Assembly (NCBI RefSeq): GCF_000422825.1
Contig: NZ_KE383928.1
Location: 446,930 to 510,929 of the forward strand
Length of the DNA: 64,000 nucleotides
Direction of reading: 5' to 3'
DNA from: Nocardioides insulae DSM 17944
GTDB taxonomy: Bacteria > Actinomycetota > Actinomycetes > Propionibacteriales > Nocardioidaceae
Within the stretch, counting starts at the first letter, position 1, and each line of letters opens with the position of its first letter. Below are positions 10,748 to 19,208 of this stretch, piece by piece. Position numbers and translations under genes: made by a program. The notes under the pieces are model-generated. The model was not told the origin of the DNA, did no database searches, and saw nothing but the letters and a program-made list of their open reading frames with translations.

Positions 10748-11284
10748 ATGGGTTCGACGAGGACGATGATGCGGGTGGCGATCGTCGCGGTGCTGGCGGT
10801 GCTCGCGCCCGTGGCGCTGCTGGCGCCCGCGCAGGCAGAACGGGTCGTGCGGCACGACCGTGTCGACGACGACCGGGGGAGCGGCGACATTGCCCGGCTG
10901 ATCGTGCGATATCAACCTCACCGCGTGGTCATGACGGTGGTCTACGACGGGCGCGTGCGCGGGCATGCGTGGCCGCTGTCGCTTTTCGTCGACCTCGACC
11001 GGCCGGGGACCCGACGGATCGACTTCACCGTAGCCACCACCCAGTTCGCGCCGCGACAGTTGACCGTCACGAAGAACACCCGCTGGCAGGGTTGGGAGCA
11101 GACCTGTCGGCTCAAGACGCGGGAGAACCTGTACGACCGCATTCGGCTCACCGTGCCGCGGCGATGCCTCGGCGAGCCCCAGGTGCTCCGCGGGCGGGCG
11201 GAGACCGACAACAGCCTCACCCCCGATGCGATGCGCGACCCGAACGACCGCGTCGGCTGGACCCGCTGGGCCCGCCGAGGCTGA
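10748..11284 (+). CDS. Secreted protein of unknown function
   Basis: This 178-residue protein has a clear signal peptide ending LLAPAQA before ERVVRHD (about residue 30). The mature part has two cysteines (QTCRLK, RRCLGE) that could form a disulfide, and is rich in arginine and beta-strand-like segments. GAGGGGG a few nt upstream of ATG supports the start. It converges with yajQ. I do not recognise a family; a role outside the membrane is all the sequence supports. Confidence 0.75.
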   Translation: MGSTRTMMRVAIVAVLAVLAPVALLAPAQAERVVRHDRVDDDRGSGDIARLIVRYQPHRVVMTVVYDGRVRGHAWPLSLFVDLDRPGTRRIDFTVATTQFAPRQLTVTKNTRWQGWEQTCRLKTRENLYDRIRLTVPRRCLGEPQVLRGRAETDNSLTPDAMRDPNDRVGWTRWARRG

Positions 11285-11321
11285 CGCCTGTGAGACCGGG
11301 GGCGCCGCGTCCACGCGAGAT

Positions 11322-11813
11322 TTAGCGGTAGTTGGTGAACTGGACGGCGAAGTCGTAGTCCTGTTCCTTGACCAGGGCGATGACGGCCTGGAGGTCGTCG
11401 CGCTTCTTGGCCGAGACCCGGAGCTCGTCTCCCTGGATCTGGGCCTTGACGCCCTTGGGGCCCTCATCGCGGATCAGCTTGGAGATCTTCTTGGCGTCCT
11501 CGGAGCTGATCCCCTCCTTGAGCGCGATGCCGATCTTGGACTGCTGGCCGGACTGGCGCGGCTCGGAGGCGTCCACGATCTTCAGGCTCTGGCCGCGCTT
11601 GATCAGCTTGCCCTTGAACACGTCGAGGACGGCGCTGGCCCGGTCGTCGGCGGAGGCGGTGATCTCGATGGCGTTCTCGCCCTGCCACTCGATGCTCGCG
11701 CCGGTGCCCTTGAAGTCGAAGCGGGTCGCCACCTCGCGGGCGGTCTGCCCCAGGGCGTTGTCGACCTCCTGACGGTCGATCTTGCTGACGATGTCGAACG
11801 AGCTGTCGGCCAT
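11322..11813 (-). CDS. YajQ-family nucleotide-binding protein
   Basis: This 163-residue cytoplasmic protein starts [20 protein letters not shown] and ends [12 protein letters not shown], both diagnostic of YajQ (DUF520). Members bind cyclic di-GMP or nucleic acid in some bacteria; the ligand here is untested. ATG at 11811-11813 is chosen over longer in-frame extensions because CAGGAGTAGCC directly precedes it. Single gene, convergent with the secreted-protein gene upstream in the window. Confidence 0.93.
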   Translation of the reverse strand: MADSSFDIVSKIDRQEVDNALGQTAREVATRFDFKGTGASIEWQGENAIEITASADDRASAVLDVFKGKLIKRGQSLKIVDASEPRQSGQQSKIGIALKEGISSEDAKKISKLIRDEGPKGVKAQIQGDELRVSAKKRDDLQAVIALVKEQDYDFAVQFTNYR

Positions 11814-11933
11814 GGCTACTCCTGGCGATGGTGGGGGACGGGGAGGTTCGTCGCGCGCGGGCGCGACGGTCACGGAGCCTACGACCTCGGCGCGGGGCCC
11901 GGCCTCGGTTTTCGTCCGCCGTGGTGCCTGCGC

Positions 11934-11939
11934 TATTGT
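11934..11939 (+). promoter_or_regulatory. Candidate -10 element for tRNA-Tyr
   Basis: TATTGT lies about 46 bp before the mature tRNA 5' end, in an otherwise GC-rich intergenic stretch. No convincing -35 was found. Confidence 0.35.
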
Positions 11940-11985
11940 TCCGTTCCGTCGTCGCCCGCACCACGGTGGGGTGCGATGACAGCCC

Positions 11986-12066
11986 GGCAGGTTGCCCGAG
12001 CGGCCAATGGGAGCGGACTGTAAATCCGTCGCGAAAGCTTCGAAGGTTCGAATCCTTCACCTGCCA
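11986..12066 (+). tRNA. tRNA-Tyr (GTA)
   Basis: The acceptor strands GGCAGGT and ACCTGCC pair, followed by discriminator A at 12066. The anticodon loop CTGTAAA gives GTA (12020-12022). A long variable arm (CGCGAAAGCTTCG region) and the T-arm GGTTCGAATCC are typical of class II tRNA-Tyr. CCA is not encoded. A strong terminator follows at 12076. Confidence 0.95.
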
Positions 12067-12075
12067 CATGGGCCC

Positions 12076-12104
12076 GAGGCCCCCGGTCACCGACCGGGGG
12101 CCTC
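12076..12104 (+). terminator. Rho-independent terminator of tRNA-Tyr
   Basis: GAGGCCCCCGGTC (12076-12088) pairs with GACCGGGGGCCTC (12092-12104), 13 perfect base pairs with a 3-nt loop. A run of T follows (12110-12114). Confidence 0.85.
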
Positions 12105-12302
12105 GGTCATTTTTCGGGATCCGCGAAGGCGAAGGGCGCAGTCCGCATCGGGCCGAGAGGGGCCGGACGGCCGTCTGAGGCCCAGGTCACCCCGGGTTCA
12201 CCGGGCTCACAGCGGACGCACAGGTTCGCCAGGCCTACGGCATAGGCGGATCGGGCGCAATGGGAGAGACCGTTCACCTCTTGTCTCCCTGGAGTTCAGC
12301 TG

Positions 12303-12890
12303 ATGTCTCATCCCATGGTGCTCGCCGACCTGGTTGCTCTCGCCGTGCTCGTCTTCGGACTGTTCTGGCGGCGAGATGGCCGTCGGGAACTGGTGGTCGC
12401 CTACCTCACCGTCAACATCGGGGTGCTGGGTGTGACGCTCGCCCTGGCCAACAGCGAGATCGGCGCCGGCCTCGGGCTGGGCCTCTTCGGCGTCCTGTCC
12501 ATCATCCGGTTGCGCTCGGAGGAACTCGCCCAGCGAGAAGTGGCCTACTACTTCGCGGCGCTGGCTCTCGGCCTTCTCGGCGGGCTCGCGATCACTCCGG
12601 ACTGGCTCGGTTTCACGCTGATGGCCGCGGTGGTGCTCGCCGTGGCGGTGGGGGATCATCCGGCCGTGGCGCCGCGGACCGCGACCCAGGAGATCCTGCT
12701 GGACCGGGCCCACGCCGATCCGGTCGCGATGACCGCCCACGTGGAGGAGTTGCTCGGGCTCGACGTCCGTGACATCTCGGTGATCCGGCTCGACCTCGCC
12801 GACGACACCACCCTGGTGCGGGTGCGGTACGTCCCCGGCACACCCCGTGTCGCCGCGGCGCCCACCACCCTCACGGAGGCCGCCCGATGA
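12303..12890 (+). CDS. DUF4956 membrane protein
   Basis: This 195-residue protein has about four membrane helices in the first 110 residues (LVALAVLVFGLFW onward), the motif GLGLFGVLSIIRLRSEE that marks DUF4956, and a soluble C-terminal domain. GGAG lies about 8 nt before the ATG. It overlaps the next gene by 4 bp (ATGA). DUF4956 proteins are repeatedly found beside VTC-domain proteins, as here, and are thought to form a membrane complex with them. No catalytic function is known. Confidence 0.85.
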   Translation: MSHPMVLADLVALAVLVFGLFWRRDGRRELVVAYLTVNIGVLGVTLALANSEIGAGLGLGLFGVLSIIRLRSEELAQREVAYYFAALALGLLGGLAITPDWLGFTLMAAVVLAVAVGDHPAVAPRTATQEILLDRAHADPVAMTAHVEELLGLDVRDISVIRLDLADDTTLVRVRYVPGTPRVAAAPTTLTEAAR

Positions 12891-13642
12891 GGCTGCTGGA
12901 CTCGCTCGAGCCGATCGACCTGAGCGGGATGGTGGCCGAGGCCGCGTTGTTGACCCGGGTCGACCGCAAGTACCTCGTCCGGACCGAACTCCTGCCAGAC
13001 CTGGCCGGCGGCCTGCCGCGGGGGAGCCGGGTGCTGGAGATCGAGGGTCACCGCGCGATGGGCTACCGCTCGACCTACCTCGACACCCCGGAGCTGAGCA
13101 GCTTCTTCGCCGCCGGCCGCGGCCGGCGGAACCGTTGGAAGGTCCGGGTCCGGACCTACCTCGACACCGGCACCAGCTACGTCGAGGTCAAGACCCGCGG
13201 CCCGCGTGGCACCACCGTGAAGAACCGGGTCGAACTGCCCGCAGGCCCGGACACCGCCGTCCGGGCGTACGCCGCAACCCTGATCGACCACGACGAGGCC
13301 GCCCGACTGCGACCGACTCTGGACACGTCGTACCTGCGCAGCACGCTGCTCGTGCCGGGAGGGACCCGTGCCACCATCGACACCGGCCTGACCGTGAACT
13401 CCCACCTGGCCGATCGCGAGGGCGTCCTGGAGGGACTCGCCGTCGTGGAGACCAAGTCCGGCTCGACGCCCGGCGCGGTCGACCGGTTGCTGTGGCGGCT
13501 GGGGCAACGGCCGGTGCGGATCTCCAAGTACGGCGCCGGGCTGGCCGCACTCCACCCCGAACTGCCCCGTCTGAAGTGGCATCGGGTCCTCGACCATCAC
13601 CTCGGCCTGCCCTGTCGGGCCGCATCGCTTCGGGCCGCCTGA
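12887..13642 (+). CDS. VTC-domain (polyphosphate polymerase-type) protein
   Basis: This 251-residue protein matches the VTC tunnel domain of the CYTH/TTM superfamily: TRVDRKYLV near the N-terminus, RSTYLDTPELSSF, RRNRWKVRVRTYLDT and YVEVKTRG supply the alternating basic and acidic residues that line the tunnel, and VVETKS plus ISKYGAG close it. In yeast the domain makes polyphosphate from ATP. In bacteria with DUF4956 and surface proteins the product is less certain. The start overlaps the DUF4956 gene by 4 bp and the stop lies 22 bp before the lipoprotein gene. Confidence 0.86.
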   Translation: MRLLDSLEPIDLSGMVAEAALLTRVDRKYLVRTELLPDLAGGLPRGSRVLEIEGHRAMGYRSTYLDTPELSSFFAAGRGRRNRWKVRVRTYLDTGTSYVEVKTRGPRGTTVKNRVELPAGPDTAVRAYAATLIDHDEAARLRPTLDTSYLRSTLLVPGGTRATIDTGLTVNSHLADREGVLEGLAVVETKSGSTPGAVDRLLWRLGQRPVRISKYGAGLAALHPELPRLKWHRVLDHHLGLPCRAASLRAA

Positions 13643-13664
13643 GCCCGCACCAGGAGGAATGCAC

Positions 13665-15539
13665 ATGTTGAACACCACCCGCCGTCGCCGCTTCGCCGCC
13701 GCCCTGTCCGCGGCCGCTGCCGTCGCCGTCCTCGCCGCGTGCGGGGCCGCCAGCGAGACCGAGGACCCCGCGGCCGCAGGCTCCACCGGCACCGCCCAGG
13801 CGGACTCCCGCGGGAGCAGCAACTACGTCACCGGGCTCGAGGGCACCCATGCCGATGCCGACGACGGTGACTACGACACATCGGAGGCCACCACCATCTC
13901 GCTCGCGGACGGCGCCACCGAGACCGATGGTTCCGGTGTTGCGGTCGATGGCGACGTGGTCACCATCAGCGAACCCGGCACCTACGTGCTGAGCGGCCGA
14001 CTCAGCGACGGTCAGGTCGTCGTCGACTCCTCCGCCGACGGGAAGGTCCGGCTCGTGCTGGACGGCGTCGACCTCACCTCGACCACGTCCTCGCCGCTGG
14101 TCGTCACCGAGGCGGACGAGGCGGTCGTGATCCTCGCCGACGGCAGCACCAACTCCCTCTCCGACGCCAAGGGATCCGGCGCGGACGACGAGGAGGAGGA
14201 CACCCCCAATGCCACCCTGTTCTCGATGGCCGACCTCACGATCGCCGGCAACGGGTCGCTCGACGTCACTGGCGTGAGCGCGGACGGCATCGTCAGCAAG
14301 GACGGCCTGGTGATGCTCTCCGGCGACGTCTCCGTCACCGCGGCAGACGACGGCGTGCGCGGTAAGGATTACGTCGACCTCGAGGGCGGTTCCCTCGCGG
14401 TCACCGCCGAGGACGACGGCGTCAAGGCCGACAACGACGGCGAGGGCGAACTCGGTTCGCTCGCGGTCAACGGCGGCACCCTCCAGGTCGCGGCCGGCGA
14501 CGATGGGGTGAAGGCCGAGGGGGCGGTCACGATCAACGACGGCAAGGTGGCGGTCTCCAAGTCCGAGGAGGGGATGGAGGGCGGCGACATCGTCATTGCC
14601 GGCGGCAGCGTCGACCTGACCTCCGCCGATGACGGCATCAACGTCTCCGAGCCGGGGAACTCCTCGACCTCCACGACGGAGGACACCGGCGGTACCTCCT
14701 CCGAGCAGGACCAGCAGGACCAGCAGGGCCAGCAGGGTCAGCAGGGTCAGCAGGGTCAGCAGGGCCAGCAGGGCCAGCAGGGCCAGCAGGGCCAGCAGGG
14801 CCAGCAGGGCCAGCAGGGGGAGATGCCCGAGATGCCGGCGGACGGCCAGATGCCCGAGCCACCCGCCGATGGCCAGATGCCCGAGCCCCCCTCGGACGGG
14901 CAGATGCCCGAGCCGCCCGCCGATGGTCAGGGCGGGGGGCCGGGCGGCGGCCAGGGCGGCATGCCCGGCGAGGGCGACACCGGTGGTGCCCTGACCATCA
15001 GCGGCGGCACGGTGCACGTGAACGCCCAGGGTGATGGTCTCGACTCGAACGGCTCGATCGAGATCACCGGCGGCGAGATCGTCGTGGACGGACCCACCAG
15101 CAGCGGGAACGGCGCGCTGGACGTCGCTTCCGATCTCACCGTCGACGGCGGCAGCCTGCTCGCCGGCGGCAGTGCCGGGATGCTGGTCGCGCCCGGGGAG
15201 GAGTCGGCCCAGGCATGGCTGGTCGCCACGCTCGATTCCCCGGTCCCCGCCGGTCGGACGATCGATGTCGAGGGCGCGTCCGGCACCGTGATCGCCTCCT
15301 ACGACACGGTCGAGGAGACCGCGGCCCTCACCGTCTCGGTGGACGGGTTGGAGGACGGTGCGTCGTACACGCTGACCTCGGACGGCACCCAGGTCGGCAC
15401 CGTCACCGCCGGTGAGTTCAGCGGTGGTGGCTTCGGTGGTGGTTTCGGTGGTCCCGGCGGCGGACCTGGTGGTGGCTCCGGCTCCGGCTCCGGCACAGGC
15501 ACCGGCTCCGGTGACTCCGGGGACGACGCCCAGAGCTGA
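13665..15539 (+). CDS. Carbohydrate-binding (Cthe_2159-like) lipoprotein
   Basis: This 624-residue surface protein has a signal peptide with lipobox LAAC near residue 25. Repeated beta-helix-type strands of the DDGV/GGxxxV kind (GVSADGIVSKDGLVMLSGD, AEDDGVKADNDGEGELG, GDDGVKAEGAVTINDGK) match the Cthe_2159 carbohydrate-binding family. A QQG repeat and MPEPPADGQ repeats interrupt the helix at about residues 348-425, and the C-terminus is Gly/Ser-rich. ATG at 13665 is chosen because AGGAGG (13652-13657) is 7 nt upstream; an ATG at 13659 is too close. It is the third gene of the DUF4956-VTC operon. Confidence 0.82.
   Translation: MLNTTRRRRFAAALSAAAAVAVLAACGAASETEDPAAAGSTGTAQADSRGSSNYVTGLEGTHADADDGDYDTSEATTISLADGATETDGSGVAVDGDVVTISEPGTYVLSGRLSDGQVVVDSSADGKVRLVLDGVDLTSTTSSPLVVTEADEAVVILADGSTNSLSDAKGSGADDEEEDTPNATLFSMADLTIAGNGSLDVTGVSADGIVSKDGLVMLSGDVSVTAADDGVRGKDYVDLEGGSLAVTAEDDGVKADNDGEGELGSLAVNGGTLQVAAGDDGVKAEGAVTINDGKVAVSKSEEGMEGGDIVIAGGSVDLTSADDGINVSEPGNSSTSTTEDTGGTSSEQDQQDQQGQQGQQGQQGQQGQQGQQGQQGQQGQQGQQGEMPEMPADGQMPEPPADGQMPEPPSDGQMPEPPADGQGGGPGGGQGGMPGEGDTGGALTISGGTVHVNAQGDGLDSNGSIEITGGEIVVDGPTSSGNGALDVASDLTVDGGSLLAGGSAGMLVAPGEESAQAWLVATLDSPVPAGRTIDVEGASGTVIASYDTVEETAALTVSVDGLEDGASYTLTSDGTQVGTVTAGEFSGGGFGGGFGGPGGGPGGGSGSGSGTGTGSGDSGDDAQS
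14705..14930 (+). repeat. In-frame minisatellite (QQG and MPEPPADGQ repeats)
   Basis: A 9-bp unit, CAGCAGGGY, is repeated about 11 times to 14817, encoding (QQG)n. About three 27-bp units encoding DGQMPEPPA follow. Both are in frame within the lipoprotein gene and could change copy number by slippage, altering the length of the linker on the cell surface. Confidence 0.85.
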
Positions 15540-15549
15540 GGTCGTGCTC

Positions 15550-15576
15550 ACGCGGCGATGGACGTGAACGCCGCGT
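15550..15576 (+). terminator. Hairpin after the lipoprotein gene
   Basis: ACGCGGCG (15550-15557) pairs with CGCCGCGT (15569-15576) across an 11-nt loop. It lies 10 bp past the stop. There is no T-run. Confidence 0.45.
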
Positions 15577-15622
15577 CCTGCCAGAGTGCGGGCAACACCG
15601 GCGAAGGAGCGTGGAGACCCGC

Positions 15623-17176
15623 ATGACCGCAACGAGCCAGACCCTGCCCGAGACCACTCCGGTCCTGATCGGGGTGGGGCAGTACGCCGAGCGGCTCGAC
15701 GACCAGGACTACCGTGCGTTGTCGCCGATCGACCTGGCGGTGCGTGCCGCCCGGGCCGCCCTGGAGGACGCCGCAGCGGCCGACGGCGAGGCGTTGGGTC
15801 AGGCGGTCGGGGTGATCGCCACGACCCGGCAGTTCGAGAACTCGGTGCCCGGCGCACCGGCACCGCTCGGCCGGTCGGCCAACTTCCCTCGCTCCGTCGC
15901 CGCCCGGCTCGGGATCGATCCCGGGCGCGCCGTCCTCGAGGTGGCCGGGGGCCAGTCGCCCCAGCACCTGGTCACCGAGTTCGCGGGCGAGATCGCGGCC
16001 GGGCGGCACGAGGTGGTCCTGCTGGCCGGGTCGGAGGCGATCAGCACGATCCGGCATCTCGCGGGGCGAGGGGACCGGCCGGACTTCTCCGATGACCCCG
16101 GCGGGGACCAGGAGGACCGCGGCTTCGGACTCGAGGACCTGCGGATCCCCGGCGGCGCCGAGCACGGACTGGTCGACATGCCGACGCAGTACGCCCTGTG
16201 CGAGCACGCCCGACGTGCCCGTGCCGGCGTCACCCCGCAGGAGTGGGCGCTCGGCATGGGCCGGCTCTTCGCTCCGTTCACCCGGGTCGCGGCGGGCAAT
16301 CCGTTCTCCGCCGCCCCGGTGCAGCGCACCGCCGAGGAACTGGTGGCCGTCACCGAGTCCAACCGGATGATCGCCGACCCCTACCCGCGCTACCTGGTCG
16401 CACGGGACCAGGTCAACCAGGGTGCCGCGGTGCTGATCGCCTCGGTCGGCGCGGCCCGGCGGCTCGGCGTACCCGAGGACAGGTGGGTCTACCTGAGCGG
16501 CCATGCGGACCTGCGCGAGCGGAGCCTGCTGGACCGGGCTGACCTGGCAGAGAGCCCTGCGGCGGTGATGGCGGTGCAGCACGCGCTCGCCGTGGCGGGC
16601 CTGGGCGTCGAGCAACTGTCCTATCTCGACCTGTACAGCTGCTTCCCGATCGCGGTGAGCAATGTGGCCGACGCGCTCGGGTTGGCCGCCGACGACCCGC
16701 GCGGGCTCACCCTCACCGGCGGGCTGCCGTTCTTCGGTGGCGCGGGCAACAACTACTCGATGCACGGGATCGCCGAGGCGGTCGCCCGGGTCCGAGCCGA
16801 CCGGGGCTCCTTCGCCCTGGTCGGAGCCAACGGCGGAGTCCTGTCCAAGTACTCCGTCGGCATCTATTCCACGGTGCCCGCCCCGCATCGCCCCGACGAC
16901 TCGTCCACCCTCCAGCGCGAGATCGACGCCTGGGCTGCGCCCCAGCAGGTCGCGGTCGCGGACGGTCCGGCTCGGATCGAGGCGTTCACCATCGCCCACC
17001 GTCGGACCGGTGGCCTCGGCATCGTGGTCGGTCGTCTCGAGCGGGGCGACGGCCGTTTCCTCGCCACCGTGCCGGCCGAGGACCTCCAGGCGCTCCTGGA
17101 CTCCGGCGAGGAGCCGGTTGGCAGGCGGGTCGTCGTACGCTCCACCGAGGCGGGCAACCGGGTCTCGGTGGGCTGA
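15623..17176 (+). CDS. Thiolase-like acetyl-CoA acetyltransferase
   Basis: This 517-residue protein belongs to the thiolase superfamily (SCP-x/acetyl-CoA acetyltransferase-like type). Features include VLIGVGQYAERL at the N-terminus, LEVAGGQSPQ where classical thiolases have the nucleophilic cysteine, LDLYSCFPIAV, and the catalytic-type histidine in GGAGNNYSMHGIAE. The C-terminal ~100 residues form an added beta-rich domain. The apparent change at the first cysteine site means the exact reaction is uncertain. ATG at 15623 has GGAG 6 nt upstream; a GTG at 15611 is too close to its own Shine-Dalgarno sequence. Probably acts in fatty acid or steroid side-chain metabolism by family. Confidence 0.82.
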   Translation: MTATSQTLPETTPVLIGVGQYAERLDDQDYRALSPIDLAVRAARAALEDAAAADGEALGQAVGVIATTRQFENSVPGAPAPLGRSANFPRSVAARLGIDPGRAVLEVAGGQSPQHLVTEFAGEIAAGRHEVVLLAGSEAISTIRHLAGRGDRPDFSDDPGGDQEDRGFGLEDLRIPGGAEHGLVDMPTQYALCEHARRARAGVTPQEWALGMGRLFAPFTRVAAGNPFSAAPVQRTAEELVAVTESNRMIADPYPRYLVARDQVNQGAAVLIASVGAARRLGVPEDRWVYLSGHADLRERSLLDRADLAESPAAVMAVQHALAVAGLGVEQLSYLDLYSCFPIAVSNVADALGLAADDPRGLTLTGGLPFFGGAGNNYSMHGIAEAVARVRADRGSFALVGANGGVLSKYSVGIYSTVPAPHRPDDSSTLQREIDAWAAPQQVAVADGPARIEAFTIAHRRTGGLGIVVGRLERGDGRFLATVPAEDLQALLDSGEEPVGRRVVVRSTEAGNRVSVG

Positions 17177-17234
17177 GGCTCGCCGGCATTCCCGGCCCCT
17201 GCCGGCGGGGCGCGCATCGGCGTACCGTGGCCTG

Positions 17235-17375
17235 ATGGCGGAGGAGAACGGCGACCCGCAGCGCACGTCGCGTTTCAGGACGCTCCCCGCGGTCGTGCCC
17301 ACGGTGGCCTACGTGGCGGTGGAGTCCGGGGGCCCGCCGATCGGTCCCGAGGGCGGGGACGGCGACGGCGACTGA
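17235..17375 (+). CDS. Possible small leaderless protein, 46 residues
   Basis: An ATG at 17235 opens 46 codons ending in an acidic GGDGDGD tail. TACCGT, a -10-like hexamer, lies 7 nt before the ATG, which suits a leaderless transcript. A Pro/Val-rich central part is the only notable feature. It could equally be chance reading in GC-rich DNA; no family is recognised. Confidence 0.3.
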   Translation: MAEENGDPQRTSRFRTLPAVVPTVAYVAVESGGPPIGPEGGDGDGD

Positions 17376-17425
17376 CCGGGCTCGGAGTCGCAGGTCGAGT
17401 CGCGTGACACAGAGACCCAATGCGA

Positions 17426-17451
17426 GAGGCCCCCGCCGCAGCGGGGGCCTC
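17426..17451. terminator. Ancestral tRNA-Phe terminator left of the island
   Basis: GAGGCCCCCGC (17426-17436) pairs with GCGGGGGCCTC (17441-17451). It sits just outside the leftmost attachment copy, where the terminator of tRNA-Phe would lie before integration. It marks the chromosomal side of the junction. Confidence 0.6.
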
Positions 17452-17455
17452 GCGT

Positions 17456-17502
17456 GCTTGTGGGCAGGGGCGGGGTCGAACCGCCGACCTTCCACTCTTC
17501 AG
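17456..17502. other. attL: 47-bp copy of the tRNA-Phe 3' end
   Basis: The 47 bp at 17456-17502 match 20538-20584 and 34730-34776, with one C for T near the anticodon (CTCTTCAG). The sequence is the 3' half of tRNA-Phe from the anticodon loop to the discriminator base plus a few bases downstream. Sequence diverges immediately after, into element DNA. It is an attachment site, not a functional tRNA. Confidence 0.88.
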
Positions 17503-17682
17503 CCCATCAAGCGGTTCGCCCGAGCAAACTTCTCGCTTTCCGTGCGACTCCTCGTCTGCCTGCTGTCCGTGATCGTCCACCCGGCTGCTGTCGCGGTTGC
17601 TGTCAGGATCGCTGTCGGCCAGGGGAGAGCCACCGATCCGATAACCAGCGCCCCTGCTCGGTGGTGCTCGGGGTCAAGGCCG
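17456..17682. repeat. Left-end repeat of element 1
   Basis: About 227 bp here are homologous to 20538-20765, well beyond the 47-bp core. Both therefore represent the left end of related elements. The shared part includes TTGCTGTCAG (17597-17606) and CGCTGTCGGCC (17610-17620), a pair also present at the right end of element 2. Confidence 0.85.
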
Positions 17683-17926
17683 CTAGACCGCCACGATGGT
17701 GCGCTCGGCAACATCGCCCGCAGACCGAATGGTCCCCGACCGAATACGACCCCTTTCGGCCCATCCGTTGATCACCGGTGAGCGGTTCCTGGGGGTGGGC
17801 CTGTGGAAGGGGCACGCGGCATGGCAGTCGGTGCGAAGATGGCGTGAAGGCCGATGCGGGCGACGGTGCTGGGCAGGACGGGTCGGCTGCCAGGTCGGAC
17901 GAGCCGCGGTGGCAACGATCCGTCGT

Positions 17927-18607
17927 CTACTTGGGTTGGATGAGTCCTTGTTGGCGTCCCACTATGAGGGCCCAGACGATCGTCACGATGGCGGCGGTGA
18001 GGGTCAGGGTGATGATGGCGCCGCCTTTGATCAGGACGAAGTCTGCGGTCGAGAGTGTGACCAGGAGCGAGAAGGTAATAGCTCCCTTGGCGAGTACCAC
18101 CAGTCCCCACATCAGGGTGAGTCTCCGTAGGAGGTTCCGCACCCGGGGTTGAGCAGCGACCGCGGCGCTCATGGGGTAGAACTCCGGTGCGAGGCGGGCG
18201 ATGATCGGGCGGGTGGTCCACAACGATCCGAGGAAGATCGCCGCCACGGCGAGATCGGCGAAGACCGGCTGGATGAAGTAGACGAAGGTGTTCCCGGTCG
18301 CGAGGGTGAAGGCCGTCTTGATGGTCAGGACTCCCAGGGTCAGGAGGAGCAACCCGGACACCGGGCGCTTGGTCGCATATCGCCATCCCGTGGCGATCAC
18401 CATCCAGGCGAGGGCGGCGATCACGGCCACGGCGACGTTGAACAGCTCCAGCATCGACCACAACAGGACTGCCGGGACGACGACAGCAGTCGTCAGGCTG
18501 ACCACCACCCGGATGGCGACGTCCCACAGACGTGGACCAGGATGCTGTTCCTCACCCGATCGCGAAGGCACGCCCTTCGCGTGGTCACCAGTCACGGCAT
18601 TGCCCAC
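17927..18607 (-). CDS. Multi-pass membrane protein (VC0807-like)
   Basis: This 226-residue protein has about five to six hydrophobic segments (VVVSLTTAVVVPAVLLW, VAVIAALAWMVIATGW, LLLLTLGVLTIKTAF, IKGGAIITLTLTAAIV). The layout and VFADLAVAAIFLGSLWTTRPI suggest the VC0807/DUF3159-like group, but the match is from memory. The GTG at 18605-18607 is one option; a GTG at 18595 is also possible. It sits alone inside element 1. Function is unknown. Confidence 0.65.
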   Translation of the reverse strand: MGNAVTGDHAKGVPSRSGEEQHPGPRLWDVAIRVVVSLTTAVVVPAVLLWSMLELFNVAVAVIAALAWMVIATGWRYATKRPVSGLLLLTLGVLTIKTAFTLATGNTFVYFIQPVFADLAVAAIFLGSLWTTRPIIARLAPEFYPMSAAVAAQPRVRNLLRRLTLMWGLVVLAKGAITFSLLVTLSTADFVLIKGGAIITLTLTAAIVTIVWALIVGRQQGLIQPK

Positions 18608-19208
18608 TTCCAGCCACGGTCGCCCGGGTCAATCCTCGATCGTCAGCCGGGCACAGCGGAACCCGATCTTTCCCGCCTGCGGTGACCATCACAAGATTCT
18701 CGCTCCCTCCCTCGTGGGAGTGTCCGCGCCGTCCGCAGTCGGCGTGGAGTCAGCCTCCGGTGGAAAAGACCACGGGTGGCGCACCGGGTGCGCCAGCACG
18801 ACGGATCCGGTGTGTGCGCTCCCGACGGACCGGCGTCCGGCGAGTCGAGGGAAGTCTCTCGACAGCCGTCCGGATCCCGGGTTTGTCAGCAGTGACTCGG
18901 AGCCGTCATCGACGGCGTCGGCCGCTGCTTGTGGGAACGACCGGCGCCTGGCCCCTGCGACGTGCGCACATGACAGGGGCTTGGTGTGTCGGTACCCGGA
19001 GCATCGGTCGGCCATGCGGCGGTGAGGACACCGGCCTTGGGAACGCCGCCCCGTCGGGACCGGGCAGCCTTGTACGGGCCACGTCCGGAGCCAGCCAGGT
19101 GACATCGGACGTGCGGAAGCGCCGGGTCAGGGTGTCCGACGTAGGCTGAGGGTGACCGGCCGGCGAGGTCCCTGCGGACGCCGCCTTCCCGGTCGAGAGG
19201 CGGGCGTC
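18608..19208. other. 600-bp stretch without a supported gene
   Basis: Open frames are present on both strands but none has a ribosome site, convincing start or recognisable domain. A GCCCCTG/CAGGGGC inverted pair with a 16-nt loop occurs near 18952-18980. The stretch may be decayed element DNA. Confidence 0.5.

Noticed and set aside
17456..17535. tRNA gene at 17456 (and at 20538)
   Set aside because: Only the 3' half of tRNA-Phe is present; the D-arm and 5' acceptor strand are missing. They are attachment sites.
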